Source: Pseudomonas sihuiensis
GTDB lineage: Bacteria > Pseudomonadota > Gammaproteobacteria > Pseudomonadales > Pseudomonadaceae
DNA: 64,000 nt
Reading direction: 5' to 3'
Assembly: GCF_900106015.1 (NCBI RefSeq)
Contig: NZ_LT629797.1
Coordinates: forward strand, 2,480,001-2,544,000
The notes under the pieces were generated by a model that saw only the letters and a list, made by a program, of their open reading frames with translations, searched no databases and was not told the origin of the DNA. A program made the translations under genes and the position numbers. Positions 48,218 through 55,564 of the stretch are shown one piece after another. The number at the start of each line of letters is the position of its first letter. Within the stretch, counting starts at the first letter, position 1.

Positions 48218-48804
48218 GGGGCAAGCTCCTTCAACCAGAACGACATGGGCTTGGCCGATTCTTCGGCTTCGTCCAGGTCGCGCCAGTGGTACTGGGTATG
48301 CAACTCGGGGTGATGACGGTAGCCGCGGCGTGCCCAGAAGGCATCCAGCGGCTGGTAATCGGCGGGCCGCCGCGGGTGGTCGGCCGCGCGTTGCACGGCG
48401 CAGAACGCGCACCAGTCGAAGCGATCCAGCGTATGCGCATGGGCCTCGCGCTCGGCAAAAAAACGCACCCCAAGGCCGCGCCCGCGCCAGGACGGCAACA
48501 CCACCGACTCGGCGCAGTAGAAGATCCGCGCCGGGTTCCAGCCCGCGGCAACGAACGGCTGCTGGAATTCCTCGGTTTCATCCTGCAGCGGCAGCGCGGT
48601 GGAAGCACCTACTACCTGACCGGCGTCGAGTACCAGCACGCACAGGCTATCGGCACTGCGCACATAGGTGGCCAGGTACTCGGCCTCATAGTCGAGGTTG
48701 CCGTCATAGAGGTAGGGAAACTCGCGGAACACCTGGATGCGCAGACGCGCGAGGTCGTCGATATGGGGTTCGATCTCCGCTCCCCGCAACAGTCGGATAT
48801 CCAT
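48214..48804 (-). CDS. GNAT-family N-acetyltransferase (196 aa)
   Basis: The acetyl-CoA loop is SVVLPSWRGRGLGVRFFAEREAHA (R/Q-x-x-G-x-G/A form), preceded by VLVLDAGQVVGASTALPL. The C-terminus (YQPLDAFWARRGYRHHPEL) also fits. GNAT enzymes transfer acetyl groups to amines. Coupling to a C-N hydrolase suggests that the pair may add and remove, or convert, an acyl group on one substrate, which is inference. The ribosome site (GCGAG) is modest. Confidence 0.88.
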   Translation of the reverse strand: MDIRLLRGAEIEPHIDDLARLRIQVFREFPYLYDGNLDYEAEYLATYVRSADSLCVLVLDAGQVVGASTALPLQDETEEFQQPFVAAGWNPARIFYCAESVVLPSWRGRGLGVRFFAEREAHAHTLDRFDWCAFCAVQRAADHPRRPADYQPLDAFWARRGYRHHPELHTQYHWRDLDEAEESAKPMSFWLKELAP

Positions 48805-48915
48805 TGCAGTCGCTCGCCAGCAACAGGGTGACGCCAGTAGCTATACCAGCGGTAAACGGCGAACTTATCATGCGGGCCAACCAACCACTAACCACGCTAC
48901 GAAAGGAACTTAGCC

Positions 48916-49314
48916 ATGACCGCCACCGAACTGGTTCAGGCCTACTACGCCGCCTTCAATGCCGGCGACATGCCCGCCTTTCTCGATCTGCTGGCCGACG
49001 ACGTGGTGCACGACATCAACCAGGGCGAGCGTCAGGTTGGCAAGGCCACCTTCGCCGCCTTCATGGACAAGATGAACCGCTGCTACCGCGAGCGCCTGGC
49101 CGATATCGTGGTCATGCAGAACGCCGCTGGCGACCGCGCCGCCGCCGAGTTCGTGGTGCACGGCGAATACCTGGCCGACGACGAAGGCCTGCCGCCGGCC
49201 AATGGCCAGACCTATGTGCTGCCGGCCGGCGCCTTCTTCGAGATCAAGAATGGCAAGGTCGCGCGCATCAGCAACTACTACAACCTCAATGACTGGATTG
49301 CGCAGGTCGGCTGA
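48916..49314 (+). CDS. NTF2/SnoaL-like ketosteroid isomerase-related protein (132 aa)
   Basis: A single NTF2-like domain: MTATELVQAYYAAFNAGDMPAFLDLLADDVVHDINQGE and the end FFEIKNGKVARISNYYNLNDW, both signature parts of SnoaL-like small isomerase/cyclase folds. AAAGGA lies before the ATG. It is divergent from the GNAT gene with 111 bases between. The pocket Asp/Asn residues of true ketosteroid isomerases are not evident, so activity is open. Confidence 0.88.
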   Translation: MTATELVQAYYAAFNAGDMPAFLDLLADDVVHDINQGERQVGKATFAAFMDKMNRCYRERLADIVVMQNAAGDRAAAEFVVHGEYLADDEGLPPANGQTYVLPAGAFFEIKNGKVARISNYYNLNDWIAQVG

Positions 49315-49380
49315 ATATCCTCAGGCCCGGGGCCGAGCCTACCAGCCGCTCGGTGCCCTGATGCACAACCCCCTCCCAGC

Positions 49381-50427
49381 TCAGTGAACCCAGTACAGCC
49401 CACGTTGCTCGGCCAGCCGCGCTCGCTCCCGATCCAGCTCGGCTCGTAGCTCTTCTTCACTGGGTAACACCAGCCTGTATTTGCTGGCGAACAGTTGCTC
49501 GCTGTCCTGCAGCACCGAATAACGCACCACGGACGCATCCTTCTGCGCACAGAGGATGATGCCCACGGTCGGGCCATCTTCCGGGCCACGCCTGAGGTCA
49601 TCGAACATGCGCACGTACATGTCCATCTGGCCGATATCCTGATGGGTCAACTCGCCGCGCTTGAGGTCAAAAATGACGAAGCACTTGAGCAGGTAGTTGT
49701 AGAACACCAGGTCGATGTAGAAATCCTTGCTCTCGGTGCTGATGCGCTGCTGCCGGCCGACGAAGGCGAAACCCTTGCCCAGTTCCAGCAGAAAGATCTG
49801 CAACTGGTCGATCAGCGCCTGCTCCAGCTCGCCCTCCAACATGGTGCCAGCATTGGGCAGGCCGAGGAACTCCAGCAGCACCGGATCGCGCACAAACTCA
49901 CGCGGGCTCTTGCCCAGGGCCTGCAGCTTGCTCGCCGCCTCCTGCTCGACCGCCGCGCGATCCTGGCTGGCCAGCAGACGCTCGTAATACAACGTGCCGA
50001 TCTGCCGCTCCAGCGCACGGGTACTCCAGTTCTGCGTAGCGGCCTCGTTCATGTACCACTGCCGTGCACTGTCGCTGTCCACTCTGAGCAAGGTGCGATA
50101 GTGCGTCCAGCTCAATTCGTGACGCAGTGCGTCACGAATCGGAAAAGCTTGGTAGAAGAGACGCATGTAGCGCAGGTTAGAGGCATCGAAGCCCTTACCG
50201 AACTCAGCCGTCAGCTCACTGGCCAGCGTCGGCAGCAGCTTCTTGCCGTAGGCGGCACGCGCCTGCCCACCCTGCTCGAATTCAACGATATGCCGGCCGA
50301 TTTCCCAGCAGGTTTGCACCTGAATCGCATCCACCGCACGCACGGCCTGCTGCCGGGCCTGGCGGATCAGCTCAGCCAGTTCGGTGAGCAGAGGTTGCAA
50401 CTTGGGGTCAGCATTGAGTGACGTCAT
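49381..50427 (-). CDS. DUF1016 / YhcG-type PDDEXK nuclease family protein (348 aa)
   Basis: The N-terminal DUF1016_N part has CWEIGRHIVEFEQGGQARAAYGKKLL and GFDASNLRYMRLFYQAFP; the C-terminal nuclease-like part has FLLELGKGFAFVGRQQRI, YIDLVFYNYLLKCFVIFDLKRGELTHQDIGQMDMYV, where D and DLK fit the PD-(D/E)xK active site. Members occur in defence islands and restriction contexts but also alone. Here it stands alone. GGGAGG lies before the ATG at 50427; upstream in-frame codons look non-coding. Confidence 0.92.
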   Translation of the reverse strand: MTSLNADPKLQPLLTELAELIRQARQQAVRAVDAIQVQTCWEIGRHIVEFEQGGQARAAYGKKLLPTLASELTAEFGKGFDASNLRYMRLFYQAFPIRDALRHELSWTHYRTLLRVDSDSARQWYMNEAATQNWSTRALERQIGTLYYERLLASQDRAAVEQEAASKLQALGKSPREFVRDPVLLEFLGLPNAGTMLEGELEQALIDQLQIFLLELGKGFAFVGRQQRISTESKDFYIDLVFYNYLLKCFVIFDLKRGELTHQDIGQMDMYVRMFDDLRRGPEDGPTVGIILCAQKDASVVRYSVLQDSEQLFASKYRLVLPSEEELRAELDRERARLAEQRGLYWVH

Positions 50428-50589
50428 CTTTCCTCCCTGAATGCTCGGTATTGATCCTGCCAGCGATGGCCCATTCAGTCCGAAACTTACCCACTCAACC
50501 GGCCAAGTGCCAGTGTTCGAGCCCTCTGTGAGCGGATTCATCTGCGATGGCCAACGCCGAGACCATAAGCCTGAAACATTTTGCAAAGT

Positions 50590-50606
50590 CTTAATACAGC
50601 GTTAAG
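50590..50606 (+). promoter_or_regulatory. PmrA/QseB-type direct repeat before the 50.6-57.0 kb operon
   Basis: CTTAAT-ACAGC-GTTAAG: two hexamers 11 bases apart matching the PmrA/QseB box form YTTAAK-N5-YTTAAK at all but one fixed base. It lies 48 bases before the first gene. A CACAAT at 50618-50623 is the best -10 candidate. The operon ends with an OmpR-type regulator of the same branch. Confidence 0.55.
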
Positions 50607-50654
50607 CCAGCCACTCACACAATCGCCCCCAGGTTCATCACCGAGGTTCCGAGC

Positions 50655-51344
50655 ATGGAACTACCCTGGGCGCAGCATGATCGTCCCGTTGCCCGTATCG
50701 GGCGCGGCGATAGTTACGAACTCCACCTGGCCTCCCCTGGCAGCGCACGTCGCGTTGCCCTGGAGCAGTTCATCCGCCAGCGCTTCGAACTGCAGCACGA
50801 CGCACGCATCCGTCACTTCATGCCCTGCCTGTTCGGCCTGGAAAACCAGACCGGCCAGCTGCTCGGTGCGGTGGGCGTGCGCAGCGGCAACAGCGGCCCG
50901 CTGTTTCTCGAGCGTTACCTGGACGAGCCGATCCAGAGCGCCATCGGCGCACGCCTGGGCCACACCGAGCCCAGCCGTGGCGAGCTGGTGGAAGTCGGCA
51001 ACCTGGCCGCCGACAGCCCCGGTGCCGCCCGCCTGCTGATCGTCGCGCTGACCGATCTGCTGGTGGCCCTGGGTTTTCGCTGGGTCACCTTTACCGGTAC
51101 CCCGACCCTGCTCAACAGCTTCCAACGCCTGGGCCTGACCCCCATCGCCCTCGGCGAAGCCGATCCGGCGCGCATGGGCGATGAGCTTCCCGACTGGGGC
51201 AGTTACTACGACAACCGTCCGCTGGTCATGGCGGGCGACATTCATGGCGGCCACCAGCGCCTGCTGCAGCTGGGCGCCTATCCGCGCCTCGGTCATCAAC
51301 CGTTGTATGCCCTGGAGGAGATGCCCGATGTGGTCTGCAGTTGA
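50655..51344 (+). CDS. Thermostable hemolysin family protein, GNAT-like (229 aa)
   Basis: The T_hemolysin family pattern is visible: RRVALEQFIRQRFELQHDARIRHFMPCLFGLEN, the GELVEVGNLAADSPGAARLLIVALTDLL stretch and FTGTPTLLNSFQRLGL. The family was named for a Vibrio hemolysin, but it belongs to the acyltransferase (GNAT/LuxI-like) clan, and EVGNLA falls where such enzymes bind acyl donors. There is no signal peptide. It begins a tight operon with an acyl ligase (17-base overlap). An acyl-transfer role is inference; haemolysis should not be assumed. Confidence 0.85.
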   Translation: MELPWAQHDRPVARIGRGDSYELHLASPGSARRVALEQFIRQRFELQHDARIRHFMPCLFGLENQTGQLLGAVGVRSGNSGPLFLERYLDEPIQSAIGARLGHTEPSRGELVEVGNLAADSPGAARLLIVALTDLLVALGFRWVTFTGTPTLLNSFQRLGLTPIALGEADPARMGDELPDWGSYYDNRPLVMAGDIHGGHQRLLQLGAYPRLGHQPLYALEEMPDVVCS

Positions 51345-52776
51345 ATCCTTCTTCGAGCGTCTGGCCGCCTTTGGCCCGCACACGGCGCTGGCCGAGGATA
51401 GCCATGAGCTGACCTATGACGGTCTGTTGGCAGCCGTGACCAGTCGCAGCCGCCTTCTGCGCGGGCTGGGCGCCCAGCGCGTGGCACTGGCGCTGGATAA
51501 CGGTATCGACTGGGTACTGTGGGATCTGGCGGCGCTGCATGCCGGCCTGGTCTGCGTGCCGGTACCGGGGTTCTTCTCCGCCGAGCAGCAACGCCATGTG
51601 CTCGACAGTGCCGGCATCGACTGCCTGATCGGCGCTGGTGCCCCCGGCTTCGCCAGCGTGGAAAACGATATTTATCACCGCACGGTCGCGCAGCCTGCAG
51701 AGCTGCATCCGGGCACCTGCAAGATCACCTACACCTCCGGCACCACCGGCCAGCCCAAGGGCGTGTGCCTGGACCTGAACACACAGCTGGCAGTGGCCGA
51801 CAGCCTGGTCAAGGCCAGCGCCAGCCGCGAGGTGCAACGGCACCTGTGCATCCTGCCGCTGGCGACTCTGCTGGAGAACATCGCCGGCGTCTACGCGCCG
51901 CTGCTGGCCGGCGCGCGGGTCGAGCTGATGCCAATGGCGCAGATCGGCCTGACCGGGGCCAGCGGCTTAGACCTGGCGCGCTTTCTCCAGGCCCTGCACA
52001 CCGCCCAGCCGCACAGCCTGATCCTGTTGCCACAATTGCTGCTGGCGCTGGTCAGCGCGGCCGAGCGCAAGCTGCCGGTGCCGACCTCGCTGCGTTTCGT
52101 GGCCGTTGGTGGCGGGCGTGTCTCCGTGCAGTTGCTGCTGCGCGCCGATGCGCTGGACCTACCGATCTTCGAGGGCTACGGGCTGTCCGAGTGCGCCTCG
52201 GTGGTGTGCCTGAACACGCCCGAGCAGCGCCGCATCGGCAGCACCGGCCAGCCGCTTGGCCACCTGCAAATGACGCTGGCGGCCGACGGCGAAGTGCTGG
52301 TCAAGGGCGCCCGCATGCTCGGCTACCTCGGTGAACCGGCGCCGCAAGGCGAATGGCTGGGCACCGGCGACCTCGGTCATTTCGAGCAAGGCTTCCTGGT
52401 GCTGCACGGGCGCAGGAAACATCAGTTCATCACCGCCTATGGGCGCAACGTCAACCCGGAATGGGTCGAATCCGAGCTGGTGCAGCAGTTGCCTATTGCC
52501 CAGGCCTGGCTGCACGGCGAGGCGCTGCCGGGCAACGTCGCGGTGCTGGTGCCGCGCTTCGCCAATACCCTTGACGCGCAGCTGCAAGAAGCCGTGGACG
52601 CCGTCAATCACGGCCTGCCGGACTACGCCCGCGTACACCACTGGCTGCGCGCCGAGGCCCCGTTCAGCGCGAGCAACGACCTGGCCACAGCCAACGGTCG
52701 CCTGCGCCGCGCTGCCCTGTTTTCCCATTACCAAGCCGCCATCGAAGCGTTGATGGCAGAAGGAGTACATGCATGA
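51328..52776 (+). CDS. AMP-forming acyl ligase / AMP-binding protein (482 aa)
   Basis: An adenylate-forming enzyme: A3 loop YTSGTTGQPKG (residues 135-145), A5 GYGLSECAS, A7 GTGDLGHFEQ, A8 GRRKHQFITAYGRNVNPEWVE. It should activate a carboxylic (fatty or aryl) acid to an acyl-adenylate and thioester. At the C-terminal A10 position the usual G-K is N-G-R (ATANGRLRR), so the catalytic lysine is replaced by arginine. It is shorter than typical acyl-CoA ligases (~500-550 aa). GGAGGAG precedes the ATG; the stop overlaps the next start as ATGA. Confidence 0.9.
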   Translation: MWSAVESFFERLAAFGPHTALAEDSHELTYDGLLAAVTSRSRLLRGLGAQRVALALDNGIDWVLWDLAALHAGLVCVPVPGFFSAEQQRHVLDSAGIDCLIGAGAPGFASVENDIYHRTVAQPAELHPGTCKITYTSGTTGQPKGVCLDLNTQLAVADSLVKASASREVQRHLCILPLATLLENIAGVYAPLLAGARVELMPMAQIGLTGASGLDLARFLQALHTAQPHSLILLPQLLLALVSAAERKLPVPTSLRFVAVGGGRVSVQLLLRADALDLPIFEGYGLSECASVVCLNTPEQRRIGSTGQPLGHLQMTLAADGEVLVKGARMLGYLGEPAPQGEWLGTGDLGHFEQGFLVLHGRRKHQFITAYGRNVNPEWVESELVQQLPIAQAWLHGEALPGNVAVLVPRFANTLDAQLQEAVDAVNHGLPDYARVHHWLRAEAPFSASNDLATANGRLRRAALFSHYQAAIEALMAEGVHA

Positions 52777-53432
52777 GCTTCTACGAATCCCTGCTGGCCC
52801 AGACTCAAGCCGAGCGCGACTACCTGCTCGGCGCACCGATCATCCAGCAGGCCATTACCGGCCAGGTCGCCCTGCACAGCTACATCGCCTTCCTCACCGA
52901 GGCCTACCACCACGTCAAGCACACCGTACCGCTGCTGATGGCCTGTGGCGCACGCTTGCCAGAGCGTCTGGAATGGCTACGCGAGGCCATCGCCGAGTAC
53001 ATCGAGGAAGAAACCGGCCACCAAGAGTGGGTGCTCAACGACATCGCCGCCTGTGGTGCCGACAAGGAAGCGGTGCGCCATGGCACCCCGCACATGTCCA
53101 CCGAACTGATGGTGGCCTACGTCTACGACCGCATCGCCCGGCACAACCCGGTGAGTTTCTTCGGCATGGTCAACGTGCTCGAAGGCACCAGCATCGCCCT
53201 GGCCACTCAGGCCGCTGGCATCATCCAGGACAAGCTGCAACTGCCGAACAAGGCCTTCAGCTACCTCAACTCACATGGCAGCCTGGATCTGGAGCACATC
53301 GAGTTCTTCAAGAAGCTGATGAACCAACTGGACAACGACGATGACAAGGCCGCCGTGGTGCACACCGCCAAGGTGGTCTACCGCCTGTACGGCGACATGT
53401 TCCGCAGCCTGCCGCTGGCTGGCGAGGAGTAA
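52773..53432 (+). CDS. Haem-oxygenase-like diiron protein (HDO/TenA-like fold, 219 aa)
   Basis: An all-helical protein of the TenA/haem-oxygenase-like fold. Metal-ligand-type residues are placed as in HDO enzymes: E80-T-G-H83 (ExxH), Glu137 in NVLEGTS, and H168-xxx-D172-xx-H175, the same spacing as in the C. trachomatis CADD protein. Known members cleave C-C bonds of fatty acids (UndA), oxidise amines (SznF) or make p-aminobenzoate (CADD). Annotation pipelines often call such proteins TenA regulators; the ligand set argues for an oxygenase. The ATG overlaps the ligase stop. Confidence 0.82.
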   Translation: MSFYESLLAQTQAERDYLLGAPIIQQAITGQVALHSYIAFLTEAYHHVKHTVPLLMACGARLPERLEWLREAIAEYIEEETGHQEWVLNDIAACGADKEAVRHGTPHMSTELMVAYVYDRIARHNPVSFFGMVNVLEGTSIALATQAAGIIQDKLQLPNKAFSYLNSHGSLDLEHIEFFKKLMNQLDNDDDKAAVVHTAKVVYRLYGDMFRSLPLAGEE

Positions 53433-53436
53433 GGTC

Positions 53437-54228
53437 ATGCAACCGACGGATTGCCGTGCCCTGCTTACCGGCGCCAGTGGCGGTATCGGCCTGGCCCTGG
53501 CCCAACGTCTGGCCAGCGAAGGCGCCCATCTGCTGCTGGTGGGCCGTCGTCTGGAGCCCCTGCAAGCGCTGTTGCAACGCTTCCCGCAGAACGTGCAACT
53601 GGTGCAGGCCGATATCGCCAGCCGCGCCGGGCGTGATGCACTGCTGGCCGCCGCGCAGAACTTCGGCGGGCTCAATTGCCTGATCAACGCCGCAGGGGTC
53701 AATCGTTTTGGCCTGCTCGACCAGCAGGACGAACAGCAGATCGCTGAGCTGATCGGCCTCAACGTCACCGCGACACTTCAGCTCACCCAGCGCCTGCTAC
53801 CGCTGCTGCGGGCGCAACGGCGTGCGCTGGTGATCAACGTCGGCTCCACTTTCGGCACCATCGGCTACCCAGGTTTTGCTGCCTACTGCGCCAGCAAGTT
53901 CGCCCTGCGCGGTTTCTCCGAGGCGCTGCGCCGCGAGCTGGCCGACACCAATGTGCGCGTCCTCTATTTCGCCCCACGCGCCACCCGTACGCCGATGAAC
54001 GCCCCCAGCGTGGTAGCGATGAACGACGAGCTGGGCGTGGCCATGGACGATCCGGAAAAAGTCGCGGCCGAATTGCTGCAAGCCATCCGCCACGAGCAGG
54101 AAGAGCGCTACCTGGGATGGCCGGAACGCCTGTTCGTGCGCCTCAACGGCCTGCTGCCACGCGTGGTCGACCAGGCCCTGCGCAAGCAGCTGCCGATCAT
54201 CCAACGCTTCGCCCGTCATAAACACTGA
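53437..54228 (+). CDS. Short-chain dehydrogenase/reductase (263 aa)
   Basis: Classical SDR: TGASGGIG (cofactor loop, residues 11-18), GRR after strand 2 suggesting NADPH, NAAG (84-87), catalytic Ser137, Tyr150 and Lys154 (GSTFGTIGYPGFAAYCASK). After the core there is a hydrophobic, amphipathic C-terminal part (PERLFVRLNGLLPRVVDQAL) that may bind membrane or lipid. It lies four bases after the diiron gene and probably reduces or oxidises a keto/hydroxyl intermediate of the same pathway. Confidence 0.92.
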   Translation: MQPTDCRALLTGASGGIGLALAQRLASEGAHLLLVGRRLEPLQALLQRFPQNVQLVQADIASRAGRDALLAAAQNFGGLNCLINAAGVNRFGLLDQQDEQQIAELIGLNVTATLQLTQRLLPLLRAQRRALVINVGSTFGTIGYPGFAAYCASKFALRGFSEALRRELADTNVRVLYFAPRATRTPMNAPSVVAMNDELGVAMDDPEKVAAELLQAIRHEQEERYLGWPERLFVRLNGLLPRVVDQALRKQLPIIQRFARHKH

Positions 54229-54238
54229 GGACAACCCC

Positions 54239-54889
54239 GTGAACGCACTGCGTACCCTGATCATTGCCACGCTCGGTTTCGCCACCCTGCCCGCCTTCGC
54301 CCTCAGTGAAGGGGGCGAAGCGCAGTTGCACCAGTTGCAGACGCGCTGGGCCGAGATCAACTACCAGACGCCGGAGAAGCAGCGCGAAGAGGCCTTCGCC
54401 AAGCTCGTCAGCCAGGTCGATGCCGCGCTGACCAGCGAGCCCAAGGCACCTGAGCTGCTGATCTGGCGCGGCATCATCCTCAGCACCCAGGCTGGCGCCA
54501 AAGGCGGTCTTGGTGCATTGGGCCTGGTCAAGGAGGCCAAAACCAACCTGGAGCAGGCGCTGGCCATCGACCCACAGGCGCTGGCCGGCTCGGCCTATAC
54601 CAGCCTCGGCAGCCTCTACTACCAGGTACCGGGCTGGCCGATCGGCTTCGGCGACGATGAACAGGCCGAGAAGATGCTCAAGCAAGCCCTGGCGATCAAC
54701 CCGGACGGCATCGACCCGAACTACTTCTATGGCGACTTCCTGCAACGGCAGAAGCGCTACGAGGAGTCTCGCGCCGTGCTGGAAAAGGCCCTGGCAGCCA
54801 AGGATCGCCCTGGCCGTGAACTGGCCGACCAGGGACGCCGCGCAGAAGCCGCAGCGCTTTTGCAGCAGGTGACAGGTAAACTCCAGTAA
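54239..54889 (+). CDS. Exported TPR-like protein (216 aa, GTG start)
   Basis: A signal peptide (NALRTLIIATLGFATLPAFA) precedes a helical domain with TPR-like units (EAKTNLEQALAIDPQALAGS; AEKMLKQALAINPDGIDPNY; ESRAVLEKALAAKDRPG). It should lie in the periplasm. GAGG lies eight bases before the GTG. Its place between the biosynthetic genes and the two-component genes suggests a role in handling the product or in signal input to the kinase, which is speculation. Confidence 0.85.
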   Translation: MNALRTLIIATLGFATLPAFALSEGGEAQLHQLQTRWAEINYQTPEKQREEAFAKLVSQVDAALTSEPKAPELLIWRGIILSTQAGAKGGLGALGLVKEAKTNLEQALAIDPQALAGSAYTSLGSLYYQVPGWPIGFGDDEQAEKMLKQALAINPDGIDPNYFYGDFLQRQKRYEESRAVLEKALAAKDRPGRELADQGRRAEAAALLQQVTGKLQ

Positions 54890-54907
54890 CCCTCTACAGG
54901 AGTGACC

Positions 54908-55564
54908 ATGCGCATTCTTCTCGTCGAAGACGATCAGGCCCTGGGCGAAGGCATTCGCACAGCGCTGAAACCCGAAGGCTACACCGTGGACTGGCTGCAG
55001 GACGGCGCCAGCGCGCTGCATGCGCTGAGCCACGAGAGTTTCGAGCTGGCCATTCTCGACCTCGGCCTGCCGCGCATGGACGGCCTGCAGGTGCTCAAGC
55101 ACCTGCGCGCAGCGGCCAACCCGGTACCAGTGCTGGTGCTCACCGCACGTGACGCCACCGGCGACCGCATTGCGGGTCTCGATGCTGGCGCCGACGACTA
55201 CCTGGTCAAGCCCTTCGATGTCGCCGAGCTCAAGGCACGCCTACGTGCTCTGCTGCGGCGCAGCTTCCAGCGCCCGCAACCGGCGCTGGAATACCGCGGC
55301 ATCAGTCTCGACCCCGCCAGCCAGGTGGTCGAATACCAGGGCCAGGTCATCAACCTGCCGCGCAAGGAGTTTCTCCTGCTGCACGAGTTGCTGATTCAGC
55401 CCGGTCGTGTGCTGACCCGCGACAAACTGCAACAAGCGCTCTACGGCTGGGATGAGGAAGTGGAAAGCAACGCCCTGGAGGTGCACGTGCATCACCTGCG
55501 CAAGAAATTCTTCCCGGAGCTGATCCGCACCGTGCGCGGCGTCGGTTATCTGGTGGACAAATGA
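54908..55564 (+). CDS. OmpR-family response regulator, QseB/PmrA-like (218 aa)
   Basis: A receiver domain (ILLVEDDQALGEGI; phospho-acceptor Asp51 in AILDLGLPRMDGL; LVLTARDATGDRIAGLDAGADDYLVKPFD) is joined to a winged helix DNA-binding domain (LPRKEFLLLHELLIQPGRVL; EVHVHHLRKKF; IRTVRGVGYLVD). The closest types are QseB and PmrA, which bind CTTAA-type direct repeats, matching the box found before this operon. CAGGAG precedes the ATG; a GTG two codons upstream is a less likely start. Confidence 0.94.
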   Translation: MRILLVEDDQALGEGIRTALKPEGYTVDWLQDGASALHALSHESFELAILDLGLPRMDGLQVLKHLRAAANPVPVLVLTARDATGDRIAGLDAGADDYLVKPFDVAELKARLRALLRRSFQRPQPALEYRGISLDPASQVVEYQGQVINLPRKEFLLLHELLIQPGRVLTRDKLQQALYGWDEEVESNALEVHVHHLRKKFFPELIRTVRGVGYLVDK

